64,000 nt of DNA from Archilochus colubris (GCA_023079485.1 CM041084.1:67489709-67553708), one strand, 5' to 3'; counted from the stretch's first letter, positions 24,821-38,920 are shown. Translations and numbers: made by a program. Notes: generated by a model not told the origin, from the sequence alone.

Positions 24821-27119
24821 TGTGTCCAAAGTGTGTGAATATGTCTCACTTCCTCCTCTGCAGATTCTCTGGTGTCTATTGCTGTAACAAGTCCCTCAGT
24901 GTGGAATATATGAATATATCTCTCTTGTCTGTTTTCCCAAATTATTTAACAGTTTAGTAATTGAGAAACATCTTACTGTTCCATTAAAAGTTGGTTAAAA
25001 TTGGCCACTGGGTTCCAGAGTTACTAAGAGGCAATGGACAGACCCCTGGCTATGTGGAGCAGAAAGATGTGTTTTATTTACATTGGAAACTTGGCAACAG
25101 GTTCAGAGTGAGGGATGTGATGATGTGTTAGCATACTGAGAAATGACTGATTTTGGAGTGTGGTTGGCCCCAAAACATACAGAAAGGTGCCTGTGTCAGA
25201 TCTACCTCACTTTCTGTAGTCTACTCCACAGAACTTCTGTGTGTGAGCTCCTGCTAGACAAGGAGTGGCTTGTGTTTTATGAAAAGACTGTCATTTAAAA
25301 CCAAAAAATAAATGTACTGCTTCTGTTCGTAATCTGTCTCAGCAATGTATCACAGTTAATATGTTGCGTATTTCATTTCTAAGGTGTGTTGTTATTTTTA
25401 GCTTTAATGTTTTACTATTGGTTTTTGCAATGTGTTTTTCTGCTAGGTGAGAGAACTGACTGAGACCAGCTGTTTTTCATGACACACATGAAGGTGTATG
25501 CCTTTATGTACCATAATACAATCATTCTTAATTTTGGTTTTCATAAACAAAGCATACTGAACTCTTTTAGCTCCCCATTGTAGGGCATTTTACGTGGCCT
25601 ACATATTAGTCTGTTTCTTCTCTTTACTCTGTAATTGCAATCAGTGAGGTTAAAAAACAATTTAGAAGTTACTTGTCAGATTCTGTCAGTAGTATGCTTC
25701 CTGGCTGGCACAAAACCTACAGAAAGAGGGTGACATCCTATCTGCTTTACACAATTAAATCAGATGATAATGTAAGGATGGCAGCATCAGCTGTTTGTTT
25801 TGTGTTTCTTGATTACCAGTGTTGCCGTGAAGATGCTTGTACAAGCTGTAAAATCAGCTAATTTTCTGAAGTCACAGTTTTATATTTATATTTAGTTTTC
25901 TTTTTACAACTCCTGCGTTCATTAGCAAGCATTTGTCAAACCATGCTGTTCCATTGAGATGTTCAGATGCCCTTTTAAAAGCCAAGCAGTGTGTGCATTT
26001 GTGAAGATGTTGGCCTATCACAACATGTTTCCATTTTTTTCCCTGAAGATAAATTTAAATTTATTATTTAAATTTGATTTGATTATTGCTAGCTCCTTCT
26101 TTCTAAGGTGTATTTTTTCTCATCTGATCAGTGATCCTGACTGATTCAACTCCTTGCCCAACACAGGGAAGAAGCCTCAGAGCTGTTCATTACGTTAACT
26201 TGTCTGGCAAACTAACATCATAAAAAAAATTGAAACTGAAAGCAGCAAGAGCATGTGTTTGACCAGATTGTGCTCTTTTAAAAATGTCCTCTGAAGTATG
26301 ACTTTATTTATTTGTTGATTCCAGTAATAAACAAATGTGGTTAAGTTTACAGCTTGTCTCAGTTTTATCCAAAGTTGCCATCCTATTGTGTTCTTCTTGA
26401 ATAGATGCTTGGAACAGCGATGCTTGCCCTCAAGCTTTATTTTCTGCTGAACCCTTGTGCTCCTGGAACAGCAACTGTTACACACAGACAATGTGGTATG
26501 CTTAATCCTTAGTCTCTGAGGATGATCAATAAATTCAAGTTAAACATTTTACCCTATGGCTAAACATTAATTATGTGGAGTGTACTAGGTTCCTCTTTTT
26601 TTAGAAACAGTTTAACCTTAAGCAGTCAGTGATTAGGTGCTGGCAGGTCATTTTTTGTGTGCTGCTGCTGCTGCAGAGCAAAGTTTAGCTGGCTGCAACT
26701 GTGCCTCTATCTGGGTGATGAGATGTATGGGTTTAAGACAATGCTGCTGACAAAATGCATGGGTTGCAACTCAGATTTCTTTGGTTGTTACAAAACAGCC
26801 AGGCTAGAGTGAAATGGCAGTGGTTCAAGTGCACGCTAGACACACCATATGTTCCTTACGGTGAAATGAAGTAGTGTTGTATATCTGTATTGCTAAGCAT
26901 AAGGACAACAGCTCCAGCTTCCAGAACTTCTGGCAGGAGTCCTACATTGAAGAAAGGCACTCTTCCTCTATCCCTTAAAAGTCATTTAGGAGTGAAGCCA
27001 ATGTCTGTTCCTGCCCGCCTGATGCTAGAGCGAGATGTACTAGGGAGACATGCCTGATGTAAAGGAGTGGACAACTTTAAGATATTTCAGCTATGTATGC
27101 AACTCAGTTCTAAAATTGT
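24821..27119. other. Unique non-coding sequence
   Basis: No recognised gene. A short CTG run lies at 26661-26674. The 98-codon minus frame at 26195-26491 has no recognisable features. Confidence 0.5.
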
Positions 27120-27400
27120 AAGCTAAAACCATCACAAAACTGTAAAGGATCTTTTGGGTCATGGAGTCTAATCCCTGCTCTTCCAAAAGTTAAATGTTTT
27201 CTGATTAGTTTATCAAATTCCATTTCTAGAGCTGTGATTTTTCCCACCCTAGTGGAAAGCTCCTCCAGAGTTCTCATCCTCTCCTAAATTCATCTTTTAG
27301 CTCTCAGCTCAAATTCTAGACTTGTTTTCTATATTTTGATGGCTGTTTTCATTTGCACTTAGAACTGCTTTTTCTCTTCCTGGTGCTTCTCTTAATGCTT
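27120..27400 (-). mobile_element. Ancient, heavily diverged CR1/L3-like fragment
   Basis: Read on the minus strand, the segment resembles the 3' end of an old CR1 or L3-type LINE. On the + strand it shows a degraded CACAAAACTGTAAAGGATCT, then GGGTCATGGAGTCTAATCCCTGCTC, and further along CTCCAGAGTTCTCATCCTCTCC, which correspond in order to reverse-complemented CR1 tail blocks. Divergence is high and the boundaries are approximate. Confidence 0.4.
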
Positions 27401-30400
27401 TTCTAGAGAGCATACTCTCTCAACAGAGCTTTTAAAAGTACCAGAAGCAACAAGACTTCTCTGGGATGTCTGGTAGACCAGTGTTTTAGGCAAGTTCCAT
27501 TGTGAACTGTGTTTGGCACCTTAGAAATAATAAGCTCAAGAAAAGTCCAAACTTACAAACATGTTACATTAACTGTAAGTACACTACTCTTGTTTGAAAC
27601 CATGTGGCTCCCCCATAGGCTTCTCAGGGTATTTTTTAGATCATCACTGATGGTCAGATAAAATAATAATGGTAACAGTGAAGTCAGAAGCTGGAGATCT
27701 TCAGGGGAGTAGTGAAGGACATACTGTGAGGACATACTGTGTCAGCCTGCAGACTTTTATGGGACTTCTTGCTGAGTGAAAAACAGGGATCAGACGTAAA
27801 CCAGCAATTTATAACCCTATGTAAGTTTAGGTGTCATCAAGTAGCAGCTTATTTGTCACTTTTCTAATACTATAAAGTCTGCACTAGAGGGATAGTGATG
27901 CCATGTCAGAAATATAAATATAAAAGTTAAGTCAAACGTTTGAGAGCGTTGTCATTTATTGCGGAAATTCCAACTGTAAGGTGCATGTCCTGTGTCCCAA
28001 ACTGTCCCCAGATGAAATGCTGTCTGTGTTGCTGGACACTGAAAACTTTCTCTAGAAGGTGGAAACAGGCCTTTGTTTGTTTTTTACTTGAATTATAATA
28101 TTGAAACTGATGACAGCTTAATTGTAATGTACCTTTAAAACTGCATTTAAGTCTTTTCCAATTTAATTAACTTACGTTTTGACTGCACAACCATATTTGA
28201 CCTGGGGTGTGAGTATCTCAGGTCTTGTCTAGGTTTCATGAGGTGGGTTAGATGAGGTAACATTCACTGACAGAAATCAAGGTGAAAACCACAATTCCTG
28301 TATCTTCTTTAGACAAGGGACTCTTCAATGTGTTAACTAAGGCTGATGTTTCTTCAGTGTTTCTTACTGCAATCCTCAGTGAACAGCGGACACCTTGCTC
28401 CCATCTGAGAGCTGCATTTCTGCACTTCAGTGCTGCTAATGGTGCCATTAACACTGACTGAGATTTTTGAGAGAAATTCCAACTTGCTTTGTGACTGGGA
28501 GAGGAGTTTGAGATGATTGGAGTTTGAGTAAAAGAGCTGGTTGAAGACCTAGCTGTTGACACTTTGGAGCTGTGTAGTAGAAAAGGCAGTTGTTTCAGGA
28601 TGCAAGTGGTGAGTGAGCCAACTTATCTTGAGCTAGATTTGCTGAAAGGCTGGGCTTTTTTTTCCTCATCAAGGAAAAAAAACCCAAATCTTTTAAAGGC
28701 ATGTCACTCCAACTTTACAAATTGCATGACGTTAATAAATGACTGTACACACTTGAACAGCTAAGTCTCCATAGGAAGATAGTCGTATAATCTCATCCTT
28801 TCCAGAAATCTGTCTTTTATGTGGTGATCTAAGTAAATCAGGAGAGATAAAAACAAATAAGTCCTACTGTGACTCAGACATGGGTAAAACCATGACAACT
28901 CAGTCAAATGCTGAAGCAAATTGCTCTACACCCTTCATTACCTACCCCCACCCACCTATCCCCACACCCTCTCCTTCACCCTCGGGATATTTCTCTGCTT
29001 GTTTCATGTCGTGATACCAGCTCTGGTGCTGTGCTCCGCACACAGGGTAGCGGAATGAAGCACACATCAGATAGGAGGTAAATCTCACATGTTCACTTTG
29101 GCTTCTGACTTATGCACTGCTGAGTTTGGTTATGTCACTTGTTAAAAAGCTGAAGGGATTAAGCCATTAGCAGGAAGTAATTTCCTTCTTTTTCATATTC
29201 TTTTTATGAAACGCTTTCATACTGGCAGGCAGAGCGTTAGCTCTGTGTGGAACCTGCCTGAAACTGTGTTGTGCTGGCTGCCGTCCAGGAGAGAAGAGGG
29301 CAATTAAAACACCTCTCCATATACAGTGACAACTGAAAAAACTGGGAACTGCTGAGCAAGCCTGGGAAGTAATAGGGGCATATGGCTTAGTGGTTTCCTC
29401 AGTGCTGACAACAAACATAAGGGACTGGTTCCATTCTAGCACTGCAGGCATGCAGCAGAAATAGAAGGAAGCTTACAGAATCAGAAGTAATATACACCCC
29501 AAACTTTGTCACTGATGTGTCTCCCAGGAGAGTGTGAGAAATACAGTGCTGCTGGGAGGTGGCTTGGGACTGAGAAATAGCATTGTGTGATGCTGTTTTA
29601 CTTGCACTGTGTACATCAGTATGGGTTTTTGAGGTCAGGTCTACAGCTGGTATAAATCATGACAGTAAAGAGAAATGTTCATGCAAATTTCTCTTGTAAT
29701 CTTTAATTCATTTTTCTAAAGCATATGGCAACTGCAAAGCAATTTGTCTTCTTGAGTATGTAGAAAAAATCCTAAACGCTTGGATAATTTAAGTAAAAAA
29801 CCTAACACATCTTCAGATGAAGATATAACTTGGGTCCAGCTGCAAACCACTCAATCCAATCACATTAATGGAAGCTAGTTCAGAATGAAACATCACTGGC
29901 ACCAAATGCTGTGACAGTAGTAGATTTAAAACCAAATTGTCTTCTGCACTTAAGCTGGTGTAAACTTGTGTCACATCCAGAGGAATCAGGGGGCTTGCAC
30001 TGGTGTAAGTGAAGAGACTGATTGTCTCCACTGGAGAGCATGGGCCTCTCCTACAGAACTGCAATTCCCATACTAATAGAGTGTGGTGTCAGGTTAGGAT
30101 AGTTATTCATAAATCCCTTTACGTGCTGTAAATATAGCTGTGCTGTTTGACATGAACAAAATCCCTTTGGAGAACCTCACAGCAGGGACATCTGCAGCCA
30201 GATCTGTGTTTCAGGCTTCTGTTGGCACAGCAGTATCAGCCAGGGTTATGAAAAGGTGTGACCGCTGGCTAGAGGAGCCAGGCTAGGAAAAGCTTCTAAT
30301 ACAAATGCAATTAGTTACACCAATGTAATTATTATATAGTCAGAGGGTGACTTTCAGAAGGGTTGCCAAATACAGTGGTTGTGCTGCTGTTAAGTTACAT

Positions 30401-31090
30401 CCACAGTAGAGATGCTCTGCTGGCTGCATAGGCTTAAATAGTTGCTCCAGCAAAAGGCTGTAAAGATCAGATAATTGTCTTTTTAAACCCTGACTTATTT
30501 ATCACAGCAGTTAATAATTAGCAGGCTTTACCCAAATGAGGGATCTGAGTTTTTAAGCACATGATGGAAGACAGGTTATGGCTGCCAAAACAAGCCTGTG
30601 CATCGTGGCATTCGTGGAGCAGCAATTATAGTTCTCCCTTGCAAGCACATCATGGAAAAAAAACATTTTTTAAACCATTTGTGTTTTACTCATAAGCTAA
30701 TAAGTTTCTTTTGACAACAACCACTGTGAAAAAAAAAAAGTTACCAAAATACGTGATTGATAATATCAAGGGAAATATAAATATTTTGCAGGGATTTAAA
30801 AGCATAACACAGTATTTGATTTAGAGTGATGAAGGAAAAGCAATACTGCATCTCCTCTGGATATAAATGCTTATGCAGCAACCTAACTCCCCGTGCTTTT
30901 GCAGCCCATCCATAAACCCAATCCCAAAACCATGTACCTCCCTGGGAACATCAGATGCTTCACATCTAACAGTTATTTTCTCTCTCCTCTTCCTTATGTA
31001 TGGAGAAGTTCTCTGAGTCTAGACAAATTACTAGTGATATTTTGCCTAGTTAAAAATAAATAAAGTCCCAGAAATTAGTAATAAATGGGG
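27401..31090. other. Unique non-coding sequence
   Basis: No recognised gene or repeat. A GGACATACTGTG word is repeated in tandem near 27717-27741, and a C-rich patch built from ACCCCCACCC words lies near 28945-28985. The minus frames 28248-28562 (104 codons) and 29167-29451 (94 codons) are unsupported by motif or splice context. Confidence 0.45.
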
Positions 31091-31155
31091 CTAATAATAA
31101 TAATATTAAATAGGCAAGATTCTCTCCTGGAGAAAAAATAAATAAAATAAAATAC
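31091..31155. repeat. A/T simple sequence: (TAA)n and (AAAT)n patches
   Basis: TAATAATAATAATATTAAAT near 31092 and AAAAAATAAATAAAATAAAAT near 31133 flank a short unique spacer. Confidence 0.7.
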
Positions 31156-32218
31156 AACTTTTTCGAGCTGTTTGACTTATTTTAACAATATGATTCACAG
31201 TAATGCTTCCAGCACAGAGATTCTTAGAGAGTTATAGCTCTTCTTCTCTGCAATTTCTTGCAGTTTTGAACATTCTGTGCACAGATAATGGTGGCAAAAT
31301 GGGAAAGTGGGAGGAATTTTTTTTCATGTGTATGCTAGCACTTGCATTAACCTCTAGTTTATAAGAGCCTGGAAGGATTCACACACTTCCCCTTCAAGTG
31401 TATCTTCCATGTACCTGGGATTTGTTACATTACAGTCAGTGCAGCATAAATCCTGTTTAGATCAGTCATAGTGATTTAGCTATGGCATGTATCTGATGAC
31501 TGTTGCCATTTACCAGTAGCAGCAGGTTTTTACTGAAATGTCTAATAAATGAACTTCACATTTTTAGTATCTCTTATTGCATAAGCTGGTTTTATTAATT
31601 CTACCCCTTTCCACTGACTTCTTAAGGCATTTTCCGAGTATGTTGCCAGATTAAGACACTGTAGACAAAAATATCAGAAGAGAAGGCTCCTCTGAAGCCA
31701 AAAGAGAAAGAAGTTTCTATGTGTGTGATTTGAAAAGGGCTGAGAGCTAGGAAAGCAAAGTACCACCAGGAAAACTGCAGCAGTCAACACTGCTGGGAAG
31801 AGTTGTAGTGGGAAGCTGGTTCTGGTAGGCAAATGCAGAAGCCTTGAGGCTCTGTTTCTCTGCAGCACATCTGGGACACTTAAAGCCATTTTTAATGACT
31901 TAAATGCAAAAGGATAGAAACTGAGGCTCAGCTGTTGGCTCCACTGTAATACAGTAAATGATCCTAGGGCCTGATGCAAAGATGTGAACATTCTCCAGTT
32001 TCATCCAGGAAAACAGGAAAAGTGAACTCCCACAGATCATCTACAGCATGTCCAGATATTTCATAGGAAGGCACACCAGCTAGTAACAGCTAGGGTAAGG
32101 GGTAAAAAGTGTATAACCTCCTCTCACAGATCAAAAACTGTCATATCTTTTATGCTTTAAAAATACTCTTCTCTAGAACTTCTACCATGCATCTCTTCAA
32201 GAGGTAACCTTTTTTAGT
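31156..32218. other. Unique non-coding sequence
   Basis: Nothing recognised. The 105-codon minus frame at 31674-31991 is leucine- and serine-rich with no motif or splice context. Confidence 0.45.
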
Positions 32219-32247
32219 GGGGTTTTTTGGGGGGGCTGGAGGGGGGG
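32219..32247 (+). repeat. G-rich tract with quadruplex-forming pattern
   Basis: G4 (32219-32222), T6, G7 (32229-32235), CTGGA, G7 (32241-32247). Splitting each G7 into two G3 blocks gives at least four G3 tracts with short loops, which satisfies the usual G-quadruplex pattern. Confidence 0.75.
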
Positions 32248-32464
32248 TATGAATTATGATTTTTACCTTCTCAAGTTTTCTGTTTGCTGTTACAGTGTCT
32301 TTTGTGAGAGTCAATGGAAACTGACTTTGAAATTGTTAGGTATGGAGTGGTTTAGCATCTGTTCTGTTGCTGATCACATTTAGCACCACTGAGCTCTTTT
32401 GCTTACTTGTTACAGAAGACTGAACAAGCAGACTTCCGGAGAGTGAGGGAGATCTCTACACTTT

Positions 32465-32484
32465 AAAAAAAAAAAAAAAAAAAA
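32465..32484. repeat. Uninterrupted A20 run
   Basis: Twenty consecutive A. No LINE tail or target-site duplication is recognisable next to it. Confidence 0.95.
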
Positions 32485-34734
32485 TTCTGGTTATGTCAGA
32501 TGGGGTTTGTAGAAAATGATACAACTCCACACACTTTTGTGGAAAGGGCTTCAGTATTTGAAAACTAGTGAATTTCACCTGAATTTCTTGCCAGTGGGCT
32601 AATGTGTTTCATAAGCTCTAAAGAAAAGAAGGTAGTTTTGGCAGCTATTGTGTGAATATGCCTGCATCACAAATATTGCTTTAGTTCAGTTTTCTCATAA
32701 ACAACTGAAAATGTCTAAATGTACAAGGTTGTATTTGCTTCCTTGCTGGAATAAAAACCAACCAAGTAGCCTCTTGCCCCAGATTGTACTGATTTGTGGG
32801 AGAGTAAGCTTGGGAATATAACCCTCCAAAGGAATCAAGACATTTTGATATTCAAGTGAGTTTTACTGACTCAAATAACTGTAGAAATTGCAGATCTCAT
32901 TATTTACTGTTGAAGTCTCCAAAATATGATTTCCAGATGACAACCTAGTATGTTCTTTTATCAACAAACTTACTCCCTCCAGTGTAATTGATGGAGGAAC
33001 TTAAAGACAGGTTCACTCTGAAAATGTGAAATACAGAGGAGGAAGTTTTATACAAGGAAGAGAAGAGAAATTTTACTGCATCAAGCAGAAGAAGTTACAA
33101 GATTTAAAAGTAGTAGCAGGAAAAGCATTTTAACAAGAACTGGCAAAGCTTGTGCTGATCTGACATGATGACAAAACAGGACCAGCTCACCTGGAAATGG
33201 AAAGGACCCCTAAAGAAAGATCTAGAGGCCACTCTGGTTTACTGACTTTCAAGGTACAATATCTGTCCACATGTTTGAGCTAGTCTTGGCAGAGTTTAGA
33301 AGTACATATTTTCTGAAGAGGTATAATGCAGTCCTGAATTAATCTGGTTGGAGGAACTCTGTCATTCTCGTTAGCCTGAAAAATGGATAATGCATGCAAG
33401 AGGTAGATGCTTTTCACATTTCTGAAAGTTCATTCATAATGTTCAGTAACCATGTTATAATTCTTCTTCTGGGTTTCTCTGTGGAGCGCTATTCATGGTG
33501 CATCATAACTCACCTAACCAGATGCAGTAATTCAAGGACATCCACTGTGGCTGTGCAGGCCAAACAGAAGCCTTATCTTGGAGGTTCTCATTAGCTTTTG
33601 TAACTTTTTAGTAAAACTACATTCCTAGGTGTAAATGGTCACACCACATGGATGGGAGGCATTTATTCTGGTTCTGATGCACTGGGGTAAGTACAGTGAT
33701 GGACATAAAGCCAGGGTTGTTGCAGCTCTGAGACCTTTTTGGCATGCATCTGTCATCATGGAAGCAAGTACTGCTGTGCCAAGGCAATGCCAAGTACAGG
33801 AGAAGACTGCAGCACAGAGCAATGGAAATCTGGTCTCAACTGTCTTTGGTTTTCCCAAGATTGTATGAATAGCTTTTCACTGTCTTCTCCTGATCTTAAA
33901 AATAAATTTTAAGTAGCATACGGCAGCCAGTTTACTTCCTGACCTGAAATGCAGTATGAATTACCACCACAGAACAGCAGGATTTAGATAAGTTAAGTTT
34001 CAAGCTTTCTGATCCAAAGCTTTTGGGACTGAGACACACTTGCCTCTACAGGCAGCAAAGCCTGGAGGGACCCAAAGAGATTAGGAGCTGCTGCAGCTTT
34101 GCTCCTGTTCTCTCTCAGATTATTTTTCTGCCCATGTTGCTGTCATAAATACAGTTGCAAGGACGTGAAACATAAGGTTGTTTTGACTATTTGGGGCTTA
34201 GTTTCCCATTAGTTAATTTTGGCTTATTTGTGCTGAACCTGTAACAACCTGTCTGGGTAAGAAAAAATTCCAGAATAGACAGAGAGCAGCTGCCAAGTGA
34301 GGTTACCATCAGTTGTAGCAGAATGGTGATGGTGCCACTGCTCTCAGGCTATTTGTCACAAAGCAGAGGCCTCTGTCCCTTTAGTACTACACATAGCACA
34401 GGTTGGGGAACCCATTGCAGATTCTACATTTTATAGAAAGAAAGTTGGTTTACAACTTACAGTGGTAAAAACTGAGGCACACATTATGAAGTCCCAACCT
34501 CTGAAGTGACAAGTGTTTCCTCAAATTATGAGTCTTCCTCTACAGAGCTCTTTCTGCCTTGCAGATATGCCCAATACTTTCTTTATTCCTGAAGAGTGCT
34601 AGAACTATGCTGAAGGATCAAATTCCTCAAGATACTTAGTGCCATGCAGTGTGCATTAAATTACATTGTATCTGGGTTTAATGCAGATCTTTTCAATGTT
34701 TTTACTCTTTGTTATTACTTGTTGAAAAGTATGT
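32485..34734. other. Unique non-coding sequence
   Basis: No repeat or gene recognised. Complementary open frames of 77 codons overlap almost exactly on both strands (33625-33868), which is expected by chance in this composition. Confidence 0.45.
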
Positions 34735-34857
34735 GACAAAAGATGAGACTGGATGTGGCACTCAGTGCCATGGTCTGGCAACCGCAGCGGTAGTGGATCA
34801 AGGGTTGGACTTGATCTCAGAGGTCCCTTCCAGCCCAGCCAATTCTATGATTCTATG
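34735..34857 (+). mobile_element. CR1 3' tail fragment
   Basis: About 120 bp match the CR1 3' end. It contains TGGCACTCAGTGCCATGG, then GGGTTGGACTTGATCTCAGA, then GGTCCCTTCCAGCCC, and ends ATTCTATGATTCTATG. The intact terminal octamers suggest a younger copy than the 11757 or 27120 fragments. Confidence 0.93.
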
Positions 34858-37627
34858 TGGGAGTGGGGAGGTGTGGAGGTTGGAGACACATAGAGTCTCC
34901 ATTGGAAAACTGGAAATGTTGTCGAAGCGTTATTTGCTGAAATGTGCAAAATGAATAAATATTATGTTCTGGGCTAGTTTGTTATGGCATCTGGGAGGAT
35001 GCAAGTCCTCAGCTCCTTGCAAAGTATCATTTCACAGTGCAGACAGTCTAATCTAGCATTTTCTTCCTTGGCTTACACTTACCCTGCTTGCTTTTGGTGC
35101 ATCAACAGTTTCTTTTTTTTCTTCCATTCTGGAAGCTAAGCAAATTTTCAAGAAGAAAGAAAAAAATGTTTGATTTTCTTTAGCATCTTTGTAGCATTTT
35201 TAAGCTGATGCTTGACCTCAGCAAGAGACAATGGAAACATTTGACAGAAACTCGGGCCCTGAATAAGGAAAACATTCCTAAGTGCCTTCTGAATTTTTAG
35301 CTTCTGATTTTAACTGGGCTTGCAGCACATTCCCATAAACCTGAAATTAAGCATAGGATTGAATTTTACTGGTCTGCTGTCTCTAGTTAGCTAGTGTGTC
35401 TTTTCATAGCAGGAAGAAATGTCTTCTCAGAGGACTCAACAGTCACTTAAAAATCTGTTTCTTTTGCATATAGTGTTATTTGGTTGTACAATAAACCAAG
35501 CTGTCTCTGCATTTCATTAGTTTTGCCCATGCATGCGTGTGTAAGTAGTATGGCAGTGCCCACTGAATAGACAGTCACTGGGTACTCCTTTGTGTTTGCA
35601 CATGCATGCATAAGAATGTTGCATTTTAATATATAAAGACTCTTGATACGTGGTCTGTGATGGTGTTTGTGGAAGGAAGCAAGCTTCCTGGAGTGTCTTG
35701 TCTCATGCTGCCATGTCCCACTGTTTACCTGCACTGGGCAAAGAGGTCTGGGTTTCCACTCTTGTTTTACAGGGTGGAATTTCTGCATTAGACTTTTCTG
35801 CTTTCCTTGTTTAAGAGAAAAATAATTTTTTCTTTCTTTGCAACGCATGTTCAGTCTTTTTCACTTGAGGCCATGATTTTAATTCTGTAGAAATAATTGT
35901 TCAGACTGGAAAAATTACACAGATCTGTGCAGCAAAGTGTTTGCAAGATAGGTGTCAATGTCACACCCAGAACTACAAAGAAATCAAGTTGTTTTAAAAT
36001 CTCAATGTATTTTCAGACACTATCTTTTAAGTGGAGGGAACAAGACCAGGCTATTATGGATTAAACAGCACATGATCAGATGATTAAGAAGTCTATCATA
36101 GTGCAGTAGAAACATGATTAAAAATCCAGTTGGCACTTCTAAGGTGGATTTCTCTGTAGGAAAAGAGACAAGTGATACTTAGGGAGTGTGAACCACTAAT
36201 TAAAAGCTACATAATATATACATTTTTGCTCATACATTAAAAACTCTAGAGGAGAACATAGGTGATGGAGATAACCTCCAGCTTAAGACGATGTTTATTA
36301 ACAAGTAACATCATTTAACAGTTTAATTCCCATGTGTTGGCTATGAACTAAATGGTATCTCCCTCCTATTCAAGTCTAGAGGTGGCTGCGAGAGGTGGTT
36401 GTTCCTTGTTTTTCTGATAATGAGAGGTTTCATCAGTGGAGAATTAGATCAGTGCTGCCTCATTCAGGTCAGATTTTATTCAGATTCCAGTTTAAATTCT
36501 AGTCATGACAGAGGAAAGCATTTTATTGAACTGCTCAACTTGGAATCTCTTCTTAGACATCCTTGCAGACCAGCGATGCTACTCTCCCCCTTTCCCTGTG
36601 GGGTGTTTCTGTTCTGTTTTTGTTGGTTATGCTGACTCCACGGTGGGAGCATGTGCTGATGCCTTCTGAAATCAGTGGGCATCTGCTTATTTAATCAAAT
36701 GATTATCAAAGCAAACTCTCAGTTGGGGCAATTGCAGTACTTCCTGTAGCCAGTAGAGAAATACTGACTTCTGATCTGGCAGTTTCTGAGTGCCATCTGC
36801 CCAGCCAGGCTGTCAGAAAGCTCAGCTCAGTAACCCAGCCAGTATTGTTTGAGGATGCAGTGTGGCTGACTGTGAGCAAGAACATGGGGGTTGCTTCTCT
36901 GTCTTCAGTTACTGTGCTAAAGCAGCCTTTCAGGAGACTTCTGTCTGAATTGGGAAAATCTGAGAAACCAAAGTAAATACAGCAGGGAGTGGTGACTTGC
37001 CACATTTCCTCTTATCAGCCTCACCATTTTTATGAAGACCCTGCTCCTTGATGGAAACAACCAAGTAAATCCTGATCTCTGATGGGAATGGCCAAATAAA
37101 GTCTCGGGTAGTGCCAGGAGCAAATACACAAACCAACAGGTAATGCTTGACTGACCAGACCTGAACTAATACTTTAAAACTGAAAGCTACCATGACCATT
37201 CATCAGTTTTCCCTGTGTGAAACAGAATCCTTGAAACCATTCAGGTTTGAAGTGCTCAGAAAATTAGACTTTTATCTGCCTGTAGAGAGAGAAGGAGGGG
37301 AAAAAGATTATTCCTCTGCTTTTAGCTCCACAGTTCTGACTTATGCATTATTCATAGCATCAGTGTATGGTACTGCTGACATTTGTCATTGCTGGTTTCA
37401 TTATATGCAAATGTGCAAGCCCCTTTTGTAGACACTACATGGGACTTTTTTTCATTATGTGAAGGAGTGAATGTGTAATTAACAGTGTACCAGTGAAACC
37501 AGCACTTACTTGGCCTATCATAACAGGAATCTGTTCTTCTCTAATAGCATTTTCAACTCATCACACGCATCGTATCTCCTCGGGATATGAGTAATAACCT
37601 TGCCTGCTTGAGTCAGATTCAAATTGC
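34858..37627. other. Unique non-coding sequence
   Basis: No recognised gene. The longest non-repeat open frame that I rejected, 133 codons, lies at 35447-35848 on the minus strand. Its composition is rich in lysine, glutamine and histidine, and there is no domain, convincing splice site or coding CpG pattern. Confidence 0.45.
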
Positions 37628-37647
37628 TTTTTTTTTTTTTTTTTTTT
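37628..37647. repeat. Uninterrupted T20 run
   Basis: Twenty consecutive T, followed by CTTCTTATTG. Confidence 0.95.
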
Positions 37648-38854
37648 CTTCTTATTGCTGTAAAGAGTCTGATCCCTGTTGTACATGGTAATTTAAGCTA
37701 CCCCTGTTCAGGTATTGCTGGCCTCTGCTGGTATGTAAACCTCTGCGACATCAGGCTCTCATTAGCCATAAGTATGAGAATTAAGCTCTGAACGTGGTTA
37801 TCCTGCTTTATCTCTGGAAAACGTCCATTGAGATAGACAGCCTGACTGCAGATGTTGCGTTGTACCTGGGGTGATGGAGTGAGCATGCCTTCTGAAATGA
37901 GTCAAAAAACTGGTACCTTGTGAATAAGGCCCCTAGATTTATGTGTAAGTAAGAGAGGATTTTGGCTCCAGAGTACCAAATGATACTCAGGGGATGGTGC
38001 TTTCATTGCAGTTATTTTAAGAAAAATCTGTTGGAGCAGGAACAATTTAACTCTTTATTATGCTTATTTCTATGTGGCTTACTGAAATATTCCCTGCTGA
38101 AATATTATTCAAAGCCTGTTATCCCTGCATAAAGCTTTTCGTTTATTTAGAGTTTATAAGGCTAAAACCTCACATACTAAAGAAAGTATAACAAATATTT
38201 TCTGTATTTCAGAGTTCACCCAACCTTTCAAATGAGCAAAACAATATTGCCCTTTTCCCTGACCCCTTTTCTTTAGGTCCATGTTCACTTTTCCAACACA
38301 GTGCTTGGATAAACAGGTTCTGTTTGCAGAAATGGGGAAAAGAGGAAAAAAAATTATTTATATAAATTGTATAAATTAGCTTGGAGGGAAAAAGCCACCA
38401 TAGTGCCATGCCTGAGAATCTCTTTGGAGCTGTGGCCGTCTGGTTCAGGGACTGAGTTGGGAGATGCAGACTAAGCCAGCCCATGAAGAGCACAGACATG
38501 CATCCTAGGAGTCTTTACTCCCCTTGCCCTTTTGTTTCTCCAAGCTCAGCAGTAAAGGAAGTAAGAACAGGGAAATTTGAATGTATGCTTTTTAAAACAT
38601 CCAGTGGATACTGTCTTCTAGCTTGCTGTAGCTGTACCAGGAGGCAAAGTGTCCCTGAAATATTTGCAAAAGTTTTTCAAAACCTCCCTCCTTTCCCGCT
38701 CCCCTAGCTGGAATTTTAATTTTGGTCAAAAATTTAAATGTTACATTCAAAAGTCTTTACAATAGAAAATCTTTTTGGCTGTTAAATTAAAACCAAACTA
38801 TTTCACTTCAGAAACCCCCTCCTTGCCTTGTTTAAAGTCCCCATGGAACGTAAC
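37648..38854. other. Unique non-coding sequence
   Basis: No recognised gene, repeat or RNA. Short antisense-overlapping frames only. Confidence 0.5.
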
Positions 38855-38920
38855 TTGTTTGGTTTGATTTTTTGTTTTTTTGGTTGAAGGTTTTTTGTTT
38901 GGTTGGTTTGGTTTGTTTTT
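38855..38920. repeat. T/G-rich low-complexity tract
   Basis: Sixty-six bases of TTGTTTGG, GGTTTGATTT and GGTTGGTTTGG words. Same composition class as the tracts at 1929, 4346 and 11817. Confidence 0.85.

Noticed and set aside
28248..28562. 104-codon minus-strand frame, serine/threonine-rich
   Set aside because: No flanking splice sites, no recognised motif and no homologous second copy.
35447..35848. 133-codon minus-strand open frame, the longest outside CR1 and the CpG-rich island
   Set aside because: No domain, no splice or promoter context, no CpG or codon signal. Length is within chance expectation for 64 kb of six-frame sequence.
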